Assembly: GCA_963995525.1 (NCBI GenBank)
Contig: OZ023209.1
Coordinates: 16,399,353 to 16,463,352 of the forward strand
From: Escarpia spicata
Taxonomy: Eukaryota; Annelida; Polychaeta; Sabellida; Siboglinidae
DNA: 64,000 nt
Direction of reading: 5' to 3'
The notes beneath the pieces are model-generated. The model searched no databases. It was not told the DNA's origin and saw nothing but the letters and a program-made list of their open reading frames with translations. A program made the position numbers and the translations under genes. This document shows, in pieces, positions 48,754 to 60,049 of the stretch. Within the stretch, counting starts at the first letter, position 1; each line of letters starts with the position of its first letter.

Positions 48754-49831
48754 TTAACCCTCTCAAGGCCAGATTAATGCAAATATGTGCCTGTTATTGA
48801 ATCCTAGTAAATCGAGAGAATGTGCTGTGAGTGAATCATGTGATATACTCGGGTTGCATGAATGCAAATAAATAAATAACTTTTGATCCGATTCAAATAA
48901 AATTTTCACTACATTTGAGGAACTAATTCCTGGTGTAACTAGCCAAGTATGTGACATATATGTCAATTTATTACCCAAATATGAATTGCTAAAATTTATT
49001 GTTCATTAATAATTAGCGGTTACATGCTGCGTATGAAATGTTCATAAATTACTATGCTACAGAATGGAAAACTAATTAAATGTCTATGGTAAATAAAACT
49101 GAAATAATTTCAGTTTTTCAGAGTGCATGTATTTTCAAGATTTTATACAAAATGGCGTTCTTTGTGATCATAGCCGTCATCCCGTCTGAACTATTAAGTT
49201 GGTGTTATATTTAAAATGCGTAATCACAGTACAAAACATTCCCCTTCGATGGCAGCGTTCGTTATAAACTCGATTCGAAAATCCCATCAAAGTCCGAATT
49301 ACTGGAGTTCGACATAATGAGAATGTCGAGAATTACAACAAAGCTAAAAAACACCACCCGCTTCGTTGCGCATTAATACTTCTTTACAACAAAATAGACC
49401 GCTCAAAAGTTAGCATTTAATCGTAGAAATCGCCTGCGGACGCGTGTGTCTTGGAATAATTCCTAGGTGCTTCCATGTTTATGCCCGCAGCAAATGTTCT
49501 TTAATCTCATTGGCTGAAAATCACCATTAAAATATTCACTGCGTGGCATAAAAGAGGGACCGGAAATTGTGTGTCGCTGCGTTCAGATTACAAAACCGCG
49601 TGGTGGTTGGCGCTATTTAGTCACGGAAATCGCCATCATTTCTCACTTTTGATGCTTCCCAGTGAAACTTCAATATTATTATATGCTAACTGCCAAAATA
49701 AATTGCCGTTATTGGATGACACTGTTTCGCGGTACCAGTTTAAATGTGCCCCTGTATTCGGGTTAATTCGGGCGTTCTGGCCGTGAGGCATACTCGGGTT
49801 GATTCGGGCTTTCTGACCACGAGAGGGTTAA
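48754..49831. mobile_element. piggyBac-type non-autonomous element with TTAA ends
   Basis: Left end TTAACCCTCTCAAGGCCAGA and right end (reverse complement) TTAACCCTCTCGTGGTCAGA match at 17 of 20 positions. Both start with TTAA followed by CCC, the target duplication and terminal bases typical of piggyBac transposons. The element is 1078 bp including TTAA. Subterminal copies of ACTCGGGTTG occur near both ends (48848 and 49792). No transposase remains; the 71-codon frame at 49571-49786 has no recognised domain. Confidence 0.8.
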
Positions 49832-52180
49832 CATGCCAAAATTAAATGTTTAAAGAAAAATGTGTTCAAGCTGACTGAATCTGTGTCTGTTGTTAGTGAC
49901 GCTTTCCATAGCATCGTTATTTAAATCCCAAACCATCTCAATCTATAAAACGAATTGCTTTTACTTTTGTACTTAAAGTTATAACTAATTATTATGTAAT
50001 TAACTTTTTAATATTATATTAACAAATTTATTTTTTCATACTACACCACATCATTTCCATCAAGTGATTCAGTGCGACTTTCATGTTTCAGTGTTGGAAG
50101 ATCAAACGGGTAGTCTTGATAGAAGTTGTGCTGCCTGAATTACAGAACATGCTACTCTACATCTGCAGGACTTGATAATGTTGGACATGCATCCTTGGAC
50201 ATATGAACATTTATGCAATACATTTGCACTGCATTATATGCATCCAGTGTTTCATGAAATTATTCATGTTGCCGCCATGTTTGAATCTGTTATAATAAAT
50301 GTTCTTAATATTCATTCTGTTGTAATGTTTATCCATATAATTACCTTTAAATTTACCTGTTGTGGCATACTAATTACAGAAATGTTCATCAATTAGTCTG
50401 CTTGCATTTTATTACAAAGTCACATTGAATTCAGATTGTTGTATTAACAAATTGTTCATACTGTTAATCCTCGTTACTGAATTAAGTATTTATAATTGTT
50501 CAACTAATTAGGAAAATATAAAACTAATTATGTCATGCATAATTGGTAACATTTCAAGTTGATCTATTAAAAATTTCTTTCATTCTTAAGATTGGTATGC
50601 CCATTTCCTAATTAATTGTAGGTCAATCATGCCATTAATCCCCGTAAATAGGTCAAATAAGAAATTAGGTTAACTAATTAGGTCATCAACAAATTATGGA
50701 TTTTAAGAGGTAGCAGTCATAATATATCACAGTCACTGTATAAACTGACTGACAGAGTTCAAACTATAACAGGCCTTTTCCTACCCGATTTATGTAATTA
50801 ATAACGGTAAATAGGTTAATTATTAAATATAGGTCAATTAATAAGGTAATTAAATAACTAATTTCATAGTATGCTATAACAATATAATATATTAACAATC
50901 TTCAATCCTCTAATAGTTTAGTAGGCATTTCCTAATTAATTATATTCAAATAATGCAAATAATCACAGTAATTAGGTCAAACATACAATGAAGGTCAATT
51001 AATTAGGTCATGGTCAAATCATATCAATATGATTTTTTGGGTTACATAACTTCTTATTTCGCATAAATATCTTCAATATACACAATTTTATGGCCTTTTT
51101 CCTATATAATCAAATGCAGTACATCAAGCTTCTGGGGCAAGTTTGGGCACAAGAAATGGACTGAAATTCAATACCAAAAAGTGTTGTTTTTCTGAAACAA
51201 AAAGTGGAATTACGTCGGAAATAATGAAGATATCACAAAAATTCAAAAACTATCATAAACTTCATAAGAAACTCTATCTTGTGGAACCATTTAATTGAAA
51301 AAATGAATTGGACCTTGGAATTTGAATTTTTACCTGATATACCTACCAATGGCAAAGTTAAACGCCAAAGAAACTACCTGGCACATTTGGGAGGAATTAC
51401 CATTCGTGATTATGGAATTGGACCGATTTCAATACTCGTAAGACGTAACATCAACATGGCCGCATCATTCACGAAGATGGCGATATATATTATTATTATA
51501 CGAGCCAACTTTTTAAAATCCACGTTTTCTTCTGGCATACCATATAATATATAAAATTACCAATTATAAAAAAACTGGTTCAAATGATACCTAGAATTTT
51601 TAAATGTGTGAAGTGCATTGCGCAATAGATTGTCTGAAACGAAGGCCAATTCAGTTCTTTGTTCACGGGGGCCGCGTGGCCAGGTGAATTGCCAATTGGC
51701 ATCGCCATTAAATGATTGATTGATCGGGCGTCGCCGTCGGTCGGAATTTTACAATTACCGTCTCAAGTCAATTGCACTTTACCACTCCCCAGTCTGTGTG
51801 CTTTAAAACCTAGATCAATGTTCGTAAATATGATGTACATAATATATATGTTACCTTTCTTAATTTCTGTCTCCCACTGGCCGCTTTTACCGAACCTTCC
51901 TGCTTCTCAACACCGGCGTAAAAGGCAGATTTATAAGGCTTGATGTGGGTGGAGTCTGAAAGCCGGACCTGGCCTCGGACTGTCATCTTTTTGTGAATGG
52001 TTTGTCTATTGTCATGTTTCTCTTATGGTATTACTGTTAGACGCATTCTAACCATATTTATTAAGTACGCTGTGCCATTACATCAACGTGACTTTATTTA
52101 AATTTTATTACCATCATGTACACTTTTCATTGATAAATAAAAGTGATACAATCCTTGCAATTGTGAAAGTTGATCCACTG
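49832..52180. other. AT-rich gene-free interval with AATTAGGTCA repeats
   Basis: From about 50510 to 51020 the motif AATTAGGTCA and variants (TAATTAGGTCAA, AATAGGTCAA) recur irregularly, a degenerate AT-rich satellite-like tract. Outside it I see no gene; short frames at 50172, 51279 and 51716 have no recognisable domain. Confidence 0.55.
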
Positions 52181-52194
52181 TCACTTCGAACAGG

Positions 52195-52968
52195 GGAGAC
52201 TCATTCTCTAAATACAGATCGAGTCTTGCCTGGTGGTTCAGTTATGTATAAGTAACTTGTCCTAGACACAGATGTTCCCCCAGGGGTGTGCTTTGTCCCA
52301 TCTTCTTTTTTCAGTTTACACAAATGAGATAATGTGTAATGATAATGTTCTCAAGCTTATAAACTATGCTAATGATATAGCACTTACTGCATGTCTTAAA
52401 GATGAGTATTCACTCTCACAGTACTACCAGTATGTTGAACTGCTTGTATCATGGTTTGGTAACAGTTTCTTGAGCTAAATGCCCAGAAAACACAGGAGAT
52501 GTGCTTAGGACATGGTCGATTTAAGGTAGCATCGCGTCCTCTGTCTCAAGCACTGGTGATCAATTAAAGAGCAAACAGTGGAAAGAGTGTCCACTTTTAA
52601 ATATCTTGGTACTGTTGTTGATGACAATCTTACTTTCTCTAACAATGTAGACTACATACACAAAAAGGCACATCAACGTATGGTTTAATTTGCTATGGAA
52701 ACTAAGGAGCTTTAATATCAGCGCAGAGGTTCTGCAGATGGTGTACATGTCATTGATTGAAAGTGTGCTCTCATTTAACATAGTGTCATGGTATAGAACT
52801 TTAACTGCCAAGGACAAAACAAAACTGGCTCGGGTGGTCAACTATGTGATATTTATCTGCAGATTTTAAGAAGGAAATAAATCTTTTGTTCCTTAACTCG
52901 CCATAAACATACTTAATTCTAAGCCTGAACCTGCGGTTGTATTCCACGTCATTGTCTAATATGCAATT

Positions 52969-53027
<59 letters not shown>

Positions 53028-53660
53028 TATATGCATGGGGAGTTTGAAACTGAATGTACTGTACTTCTAAACATATGTAATGTGTATATCATGTGTATAA
53101 GTGTATATGTCCTAACATAGTGTGAGCCCAAGCAATCGTCCAGTGAAAAATTGACATTTAGAAACAAAATGACACACAAATTAGTAAGTTCGGTGTAATA
53201 GATTTTAGCAAGAGCGCCTAGTAGTAAATAAATTATTGGCTTCCTGTACACTATCGTATACTATTTAAGATCTGTACCATTACATACCAGGCACTGATCA
53301 GTTAGCAATAATTTTATTTGCATTCATTGCTTACTCCTGTAAGAAAACCTATCCAACTTCGATCATCTAGTGCTGACCTACTTTTTGTTCGTAGAGTCAA
53401 CATTAACATTGGAACTAGGGCTTTTTTTGTTGCTGCACCAACTCTTTGGAATATGCTCCCTCTTAGTGTTAGATCAGTTGAAAATATTACACAATTCTGT
53501 CGTCATTTAAACAATTATCTTTACAACCTTGCTTATCCATCGTAGCTCCCTAGCGCCTTGATCCATTTATTGACAAATGAAAAACTACTTATGGATTTTG
53601 AAATTGACCAATCCTTTTGAGCTTGGTTTCCAAGGATTTAGGCGCAATAGAAGTTTTCTT
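52195..53660 (+). mobile_element. Jockey/Rex1-like LINE, decayed
   Basis: Plus-strand frames give PQGCALSHLLFSVYTNEI with LINYANDIALTACLKDE (RT palm; the usual YADD box reads YAND). RVSTFKYLGTVVDDNLTFSN and then VLQMVYMSLIESVLSFNIVS follow, and after a gap WLPVHYRILFKICTITYQAL and TRAFFVAAPTLWNMLPLSVR (C-terminal tail). Stops, frameshifts and a (GT)n insertion at 52970-53024 show it is dead. Its 3' end is near 53660, at an ATT microsatellite. Confidence 0.88.
52970..53024. repeat. (GT)n microsatellite
   Basis: Perfect GT run inside the decayed LINE copy. Confidence 0.95.
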
Positions 53661-53924
53661 ATTATTATTAATAGTTCTCCCCGCCAGTAAAATAAAATAT
53701 AGACGTTCTATGTCGTCTAGGGACAATGCAATATACACAATTTGGGTAATGATTCCTTAACAATAAGGACACCTGCATTAAAATAAGTGTCCTAGCCAAT
53801 GAATACAACTTAGGCGTATATCTCATCATTAATATATTTGTGTTATATTTTACACTATAATACTATAGAGACGCATACCAATCGGATCTCCGGATCCCTC
53901 TCCGGTATATTTCTCAACGATCTT

Positions 53925-54080
53925 GGTTGACCAATCAGTGCGAGCGTGCGAGGGTGGGTACCAGGATGTTCCAGAAGATCTTCCAGAATGTTCGAACGGC
54001 TCGTTGCTACCCACAACCGCCATTCTGAATCACAAGATCACGCGAAAATTATGTTGAAGGCGTGAATGAACTTGACGTCA
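53925..54080. promoter_or_regulatory. Orphan promoter-like block with heat shock elements
   Basis: 53969-53996 carries TTCCAGAA, then TTCCAGAATGTTC (perfect three-unit TTCnnGAAnnTTC at 53981-53993), running into GAAC. A CCAAT box lies near 53931 and a CRE palindrome TGACGTCA near 54071. A weak TATA-like AAATATACC (minus, about 53905-53915) could place transcription leftward. No chaperone gene is recognisable within several kilobases on either side. Confidence 0.6.
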
Positions 54081-54257
54081 TGCTTCCGGTTTTGAAATCA
54101 CCACGTGGGCGACGTTGTCATTGTCGTTACTAAACGATAAAGGGAACGAAACTCGTTTGGTTTTTTGAACATGATGAATGTGTATCACAAACAATCGCAT
54201 AGTCTTAGCCAAACTACTAACTAAGCGTGATCCCGGACGTCACTTGAAGACGGAAGG

Positions 54258-54270
54258 GGTGTGTGTGTGT

Positions 54271-54301
<31 letters not shown>

Positions 54302-54302
54302 T
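54258..54302. repeat. (GT)n followed by G-run
   Basis: A GT microsatellite directly joined to about 17 Gs; another G-run lies at 54391-54401. Low complexity, no gene. Confidence 0.9.
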
Positions 54303-55519
54303 GTGCGGTTAAAGTGTTTCGTGGTGATGTACTTTTTTGCAGTAATACTAATAGTGCAACTCCGATGACACCAGACCATAGACCCGGGAACAGGGGGGGG
54401 GGGCAATTTATCTGTGCTGCAGACATGGTTCTGCCCCCCACATTAAATGTGAGCGTGAATGGCTAGTGGAAATGTAAATTTTATGAGACAATTAATGTGT
54501 ATTTTTGTTGACTGTAAAATGTATGTGCAATTGAAGGGTAGACATCGTTTTCTGCCCCCCTCCAGTAATAGGCGGCATGGTGGCGAAACATTATCCAAAG
54601 TGTTATTATTGGTCGTGGGCTATTACTAATTTATCATTATCAATTAATTATAAGTAACACATAGTGGCATCTTTCCTCCCATAACCCATTCCGTATGCTG
54701 ACATTAGTCAAAGGCGTGTATTAAAATAATACACGCAATACACGCCTACGACAACAAGATGAACTACACCCGGAGGTACCGTCATATCGACTCATTCACT
54801 CGTCTGGACTCGTTTTTCCGTGTTATTTATTACAGTAAGACCCACACAATGACCTGGCGCCACTGGGTGGGTGACGCCAGCGTATTTATAGCCATTGGCA
54901 GTTGGCGACCCGTTGGCAGTCAGCAAGTGCAGGCGAGTTTTCTATAACGTCCGTGTTGGAGGTTCCGTTATCGTTAGGGACTCGGACATGCCAACCTTTT
55001 GGTTGAAACCCGTAGTTTTTACTTGGAATTCCAACTAAATTCCTGTAATATTTTACGCGCCTATTCCAATCGAGACTATCAGGCTACGAAATATAATTTT
55101 ATATAAATGTATATATATTGGAATCTCGCTTTGCGATCACCTCGGTAATACAGCCACCTCGCAGTTAAGGTCACTCTAGGATAGTCCAAAATTATGTATG
55201 TAACAATAAATAATAGGAACAAATAATCTTGCTAATATGGTTACCTCACCATTCAGGTTAACTTTTGCCCGAGGGTAACCTTATTAGTAAGCTTCCACTG
55301 TGATACAAAACAAATAAGCTGCATTGCATCAAATATTACTTTCTCCTTGACGGCTAAACCGTTGTCATTCGTTTTATGTGACGAAGACAAGAACACTCGT
55401 ACGTTATCATTATATTTCAATTTGACGCAAATCCATATTAAAACAGGATACTTCCGTATTCCTAACCAAATGCAATAAAGCCGTATTGTAAATGCATATA
55501 TGGGAGATCTGCACGTTGT
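54303..55519. other. Gene-free interval
   Basis: No coding region or known repeat recognised. The only structure noted is a local palindromic segment near 54715-54750 (GGCGTGTATTA, then TAATACACGC). Confidence 0.5.
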
Positions 55520-55645
55520 GGTAGTTATTTTTCCACAAAGGAAGTTAGTAGCGTTGCAGTAGCCTCAAGGTACTAACTATACTGTTCAACACTGGGTCAT
55601 CCGAACACAATATCGACTTCTATGGGAAGCATTCAGCCGCACAGT
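55520..55645 (-). mobile_element. SINE fragment, copy 3 (no head)
   Basis: CGAACACAATATCGACTTCT followed by ATGGGAAGCATTCAGCC matches the body of the SINEs at 19190-19501 and 20070-20195. Same orientation as copy 1. Diverged. Confidence 0.55.
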
Positions 55646-55984
55646 TACTGTGCGAGGTAACGCCGGGGACTAGGAACAAGCGTTCAAATAGACGTATTTT
55701 ATTTTGAGTAGTTACACATCAGTCCAATGAGTTTAGTCATGCTACGTGCAAAGAGACCCCGGTGACGATGAAATGGTTATACGTAAATAACCAGTTGGGC
55801 TGTCGCGAGTTAACTACAATAATAGCTTGCGTCCGCAAAATATTACATTGAGCACGCTGTTTTCTTTGTGGCTTTATATGCAGACCTTGTAAACTTATGA
55901 GGGTATATTATAATCTCAAGCATACATACACGTGCATGCCATATAATCGGCTTTGCCTATACAGACAGCTTTACAAGAAACGAC

Positions 55985-56200
55985 ATCACTCAGATCTCTC
56001 TCCCCCTCTCTCTCTTCCCCCCTTCCCCCCTCTCTCTCCCTCAATATACAGTGTATATATATTTATTCATACATATATAATAATATATTACAAATATATA
56101 TATTATATATATATGATATATGTTAAGATCAATATATTATGTATATGGATCAATATATTATATATATTGATATATAATTATATATATATATGTATACCAG
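55985..56200. repeat. CT-rich tract followed by TA-rich microsatellite
   Basis: 55990-56045 is a CTCTCTCC-type tract; 56050-56195 is mixed (TA)n/ATATAT sequence. The frames through it are low complexity. Confidence 0.9.
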
Positions 56201-56346
56201 TAAAAAGGTGGCTGTATATACTTCCTAACAAATACGAGTCTAGGATTTGATCGATGGGGAGGCAGCCACCAATCATCCCCTTGAGGTTAACCCACAACTT
56301 CCAACTGCATACACTCGAGTCCAAAATGGGGTGGGGCGTATACCCT

Positions 56347-56953
56347 TCACACGCACTCTAGATCCACAAGATGCATCCAGCTAAACTCCCATTGAGGCTC
56401 GTTCAGTCAAAACGGGGGGAGAGGGGGCGTTCGGCTCAACGCCCTCTGGATCCTCGCCTACCTGTCTGGCGTTCACATACAGGCATACGCATGCACATTC
56501 ATAGGCGTCGGAAACGGCGACTTGGGGGCGCTGATCCCACCAATATCTTGGGTGGGGTATTGGACTCGGCTGGGGATATGTTTAGTCCCCCAATAATTTG
56601 GCGCGGGTTACAGTTGTTGGAGTTGGGTTTTGGTGAGCCTAATGCAACCCTCCCCCCAATATGTGTCCCACTATTTGAAAATAAGTTCAATATTGACCTT
56701 CAAAGCCTTCCATTAGTGACAAAGGAATGAATCAAAAAGTAGTCTTACATCAGAGTGGTGTTATTTTGGTTTTCTTAGAACGTTGTTGAAAACGAAAGGA
56801 AGTGGCATAAAATGGTCCCTAGCTGTTGATAACATCCGTGGTATACTTGGAAGTGAACCAATTTTAATGTAAACTGAAACGAATATAATGTAAGTGATGT
56901 AGCCAAGTTTGTAAACAAGCGTGTGTGCATGCACCCGTACGTGTGTACAAATG
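56347..56953 (+). repeat. 0.6-kb inverted repeat arm 1 (family R4)
   Basis: Matches 59333-60008 in inverted orientation over its whole length, by eye roughly 85-90%. Shared blocks include CACACGCACTCTAG, AACTCCCATTGAGGCTCGTT, CTGATCCCACCAATATCTTG, AAAATAAGTTCAATATTGAC and AACTGAAACGAATATAATGT. This arm lacks a small internal piece with GACGCCTATG that arm 2 keeps. No recognised domain. The right end runs into a GT/GC-rich microsatellite (56910-57090). Confidence 0.88.
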
Positions 56954-57090
56954 GTACCTGCGTGTATGTATATATGTATGTATGTATGCACATGTGTACA
57001 TATGTGTGTGCGTGCACTCGCATGTGTGCGCGTGCGTGCGCGCGTGTGTGTCTACATATCTATTTGTGTGTGCGTGCGTGAGTGTGCGCG
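56910..57090. repeat. Mixed GT/GCGT/TATG microsatellite
   Basis: Alternating purine-pyrimidine tract (GTGTGCGTGC, TATGTATG), able to adopt Z-DNA in principle. The Cys/Val/Arg frames on both strands are artefacts. Confidence 0.85.
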
Positions 57091-57982
57091 AACGCCTACA
57101 CGACCGCTCACAAACACGCCGATCCCACATGGCGAGTTGCCAGTCGGGAACAAGTACAATTCATTCCTGCTACACACTAAACACGACCGACACTATGTGA
57201 TGTAGTTTCCAGCCAGGGAGGACATACATACACTGCGCGGTCACCAACATGGATCTGGCACGGCCCACACGCCTGCCCATTCCATAGTTCTTTGGCCCAT
57301 CCTACCGTCCGTCTCCAGCGCCGTCTATTCATGAATTAGGCCCAGTTCTTTACATACGTTATGCCGCAGCACACTGGTGTGGCGTGACATATACCCTGGT
57401 GTTTCGCGACACTTCTAAAGGCAGAACATTTCTCTGAAGTCCGAGGTGCGCTATTTTCACGAATTTCTCACACGAAGTCAGTTAAATAATGTTTCATGTG
57501 CTGAGAAAGTTTGAAGAAAACGTGTGGCTAAATTTGGTATCCCGCCCAAGCTATGATGTATTGGCCGCCAGTTAAAAAAAACCAGGATGTGTTAAGGCGA
57601 TAAACTGTGGCGCCACCTACAAGATCCATTATAACCAGCAGAAGTTTAGTTACATGAATGATTGTAATTTGATTATGGCATGGTGAGGTTACAGAACATT
57701 ATACTGTAAGCATGATTACACGCAACCTATCGTGTGTTTTAACATGGTATTCATGTTGGAATGTTTCGCTTTTTAACAATATTACAATGTTCAGTGTAGT
57801 CTATGTAACGAGTTGAGAGGCACTGACCAATCACAAGACTATTCTGTCTGTTCAAAGTAGTCCCAGCTGCGAAGTAACTTGTACAGCACGCAAACTTATT
57901 ACAAACACATCATTACAATCCCTTTGGGAGCTACTACTGAACCGCTTGACACAAACGAAAGACATCCAACTTGAACTGTACC

Positions 57983-58201
57983 CTGTGGCGGATCCAGAGA
58001 GGGTAGTCTAGGGGGAGCACAACAACTTTCACTGACGGCCGAAACAGATGGTGTAGAAACTTTCCCCTTTCACCTTATTCTTATTGTAACCTGGACGGGA
58101 GCACATTTCCGAAGGTCTACGGGGGTACGGTCACGTTGGTCCATTCAAATTCCAATGGTGTAGGGTGACATGTGCCCCCAGGCCCCCTGGATCCGCCTAT
58201 G
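57983..58201. mobile_element. MITE family M1, copy 2, with 5-bp target duplication GTACC
   Basis: Begins CTGTGGCGGATCCAG and ends CTGGATCCGCCTATG. GTACC flanks both sides (57978-57982, 58202-58206). 219 bp, no coding capacity; internal blocks such as GGTAGTCT.GGGGGAG are shared with copy 1 at 10731-11018. Confidence 0.82.
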
Positions 58202-59332
58202 GTACCCCCTTGGTGACCCCTAACGGCACCACCCTGGGAACTGCAACTGCACCCTTTTGACGTTCACCAAAAACCGTCAACTGAACCCCTTGAGTCCCCC
58301 AACTGCACTCCCACGAGGCGCAACAAATAAAACTGTATATAAAACCTACAATGCGGAGGTATTTTTTTCTTTTTGGAGAGCCCGGGTGTTTCGCAACACA
58401 CCAGGCAGGCTCCCGGATAATTCAGCATGGTTGGCACGTATACACGTACACTGATCCTTTAAAACTTTACTACCCGTATGTCGAGTCCTCTAGTTCTACT
58501 TTTGCTTAGTGTATGAAACACACTCGGTACTATCATAACCATTCAGCATGTTAAACCTCGCGTCTTAATCTCATCGTCTGTAGTGTTGTTAAACAAAATC
58601 CCAATACACGTTCTTATGTGGCTGCATCGTCCTTTTGCAGGTGCATGAACACGTCTGTTGCTGGTTTAACTCTTTCGTCCGATACTAGAGTTGTTTTCTA
58701 ACACTCGACCTTCGTTTGCCACCCCGCGAGTGTGGCGTTCATTAATTTTATATCAATTATGCACGATGCCCTGTTCTATAACAAGGCCAACTTCGGCTGC
58801 ATTGTGTGTGCATGTGCGCCTGCGCATGCGCGTGTGTGAACCTGCGGCCCTACGTAATCGGACGGTTTGATTACGCGGACAATATTTCTTGGCTGGTTCA
58901 GGTAAACCTGAAAAAACGTGGCAGCAGGTAACTAGTCTACTTAAAAAAAAAAACATTGTAGCAGAGGTGGTTGACCAGTGCTACCAATTTCACAGATTCA
59001 CGGTTAGCTTCCGGTATCAAATTAGAAGGATGGCACGTTCCTTGCCAATCAGTGCTCTAATTCTAGGTTGGTGGAATGGCGCCATAAAACAGCCTGCAGA
59101 TCTACTAGATCCAGATATAACAAAATGTTGAAGCATAATATATCAGGCATGGGCCAATTCACTTAGAAAGTTAATTAATTAAATTACCATTAACTCAGAT
59201 GTTTTCTAATTAGGGGACAGCGAAGAGAACTGGGACAATTTTGACGTCGTGTGATTACAGTGTCATTTATTTTCTAGTGCTTTGCACTATCGGTGATTTA
59301 AATGCATACATACATACATGCGTACATATACG
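58202..59332. other. Gene-free interval
   Basis: No gene recognised. A GAGAACTGGGACA motif at about 59225-59237 resembles the palindrome at 62380-62414 on the other side of the pogo-like element. Confidence 0.5.
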
Positions 59333-60008
59333 CATGTACATACATACGTGTGCATGCACGCTTGTTTACAAACTACACCACTTACATTATATTCGTTTCA
59401 GTTTCCATTAAAATTGGTTCATTTCCAACTAGAATTCCTTTTATGTAGCTTTCAAAGTAGTTGTATTGATTTAATCTTGACCATGGATGTTATCATCAGC
59501 TAGGGGCCATTTTATGCCACTTCCTTTCGTTTTCAACAACATTCTAAGAAAACCAACCAACATAACACCACTCTGGTGTAAGACTACTTTTTTGATTCGT
59601 TCCTTTGTCACTAGTGGAAGGTTTTGAAGGTCAATATTGAACTTATTTTCAAATAATAGGACATAGGCGTCAAACATTTTTAATATTGGGGGGTTGCATT
59701 AGGCTCACCAAAACCCAACAACTGTAACCCCAGATTATGGGGGGGAACTAAACATATATCCAGCTGAGTCCAATAATCCACCCAAGATATTGGTGGGATC
59801 AGCGCCCCCAAGTCCCCGGTTCCGACGCCTATGAATTTGCATGCATATGCCTGTATGTGAACGCCAGACAATATGATAGAGTTTCTACCTACAGGCAGGT
59901 GCGGATCCAGAGGGCATTAAGCCGAACGCCCCCCCCCCGTTTTGGTTGAACGAGCCTCAATGGGAGTTTAGTTGGATGCATTTTGTGGACCTAGAGTGCG
60001 TGTGGAGG
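59333..60008 (-). repeat. 0.6-kb inverted repeat arm 2 (family R4)
   Basis: Inverted match to 56347-56953. On the minus strand, 59677-59471 stays open and gives FENKFNIDLQNLPLVTKERI, then LHQSGVMLVGFLRMLLKTKG; the same segment in arm 1 has stops. Not a domain I recognise. A nested 172-bp module (59662-59833) with ends CATAGGCGTC is visible only in this arm. Confidence 0.88.
59662..59833. mobile_element. Nested MITE-like module with CATAGGCGTC ends
   Basis: Starts CATAGGCGTCAAACATTTTT and ends GGTTCCGACGCCTATG, so the termini are inverted copies of CATAGGCGTC. In arm 1 the corresponding segment keeps only one terminus. No clear target duplication. 172 bp, non-coding. Confidence 0.6.
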
Positions 60009-60049
60009 TTAAACGCAATAGACTGAATTGAAATATGTATACATGTATT

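Noticed and set aside
56921..57205. Cys/Val/Arg-rich frames on both strands
   Set aside because: Low-complexity translation of a mixed GT/GC microsatellite.
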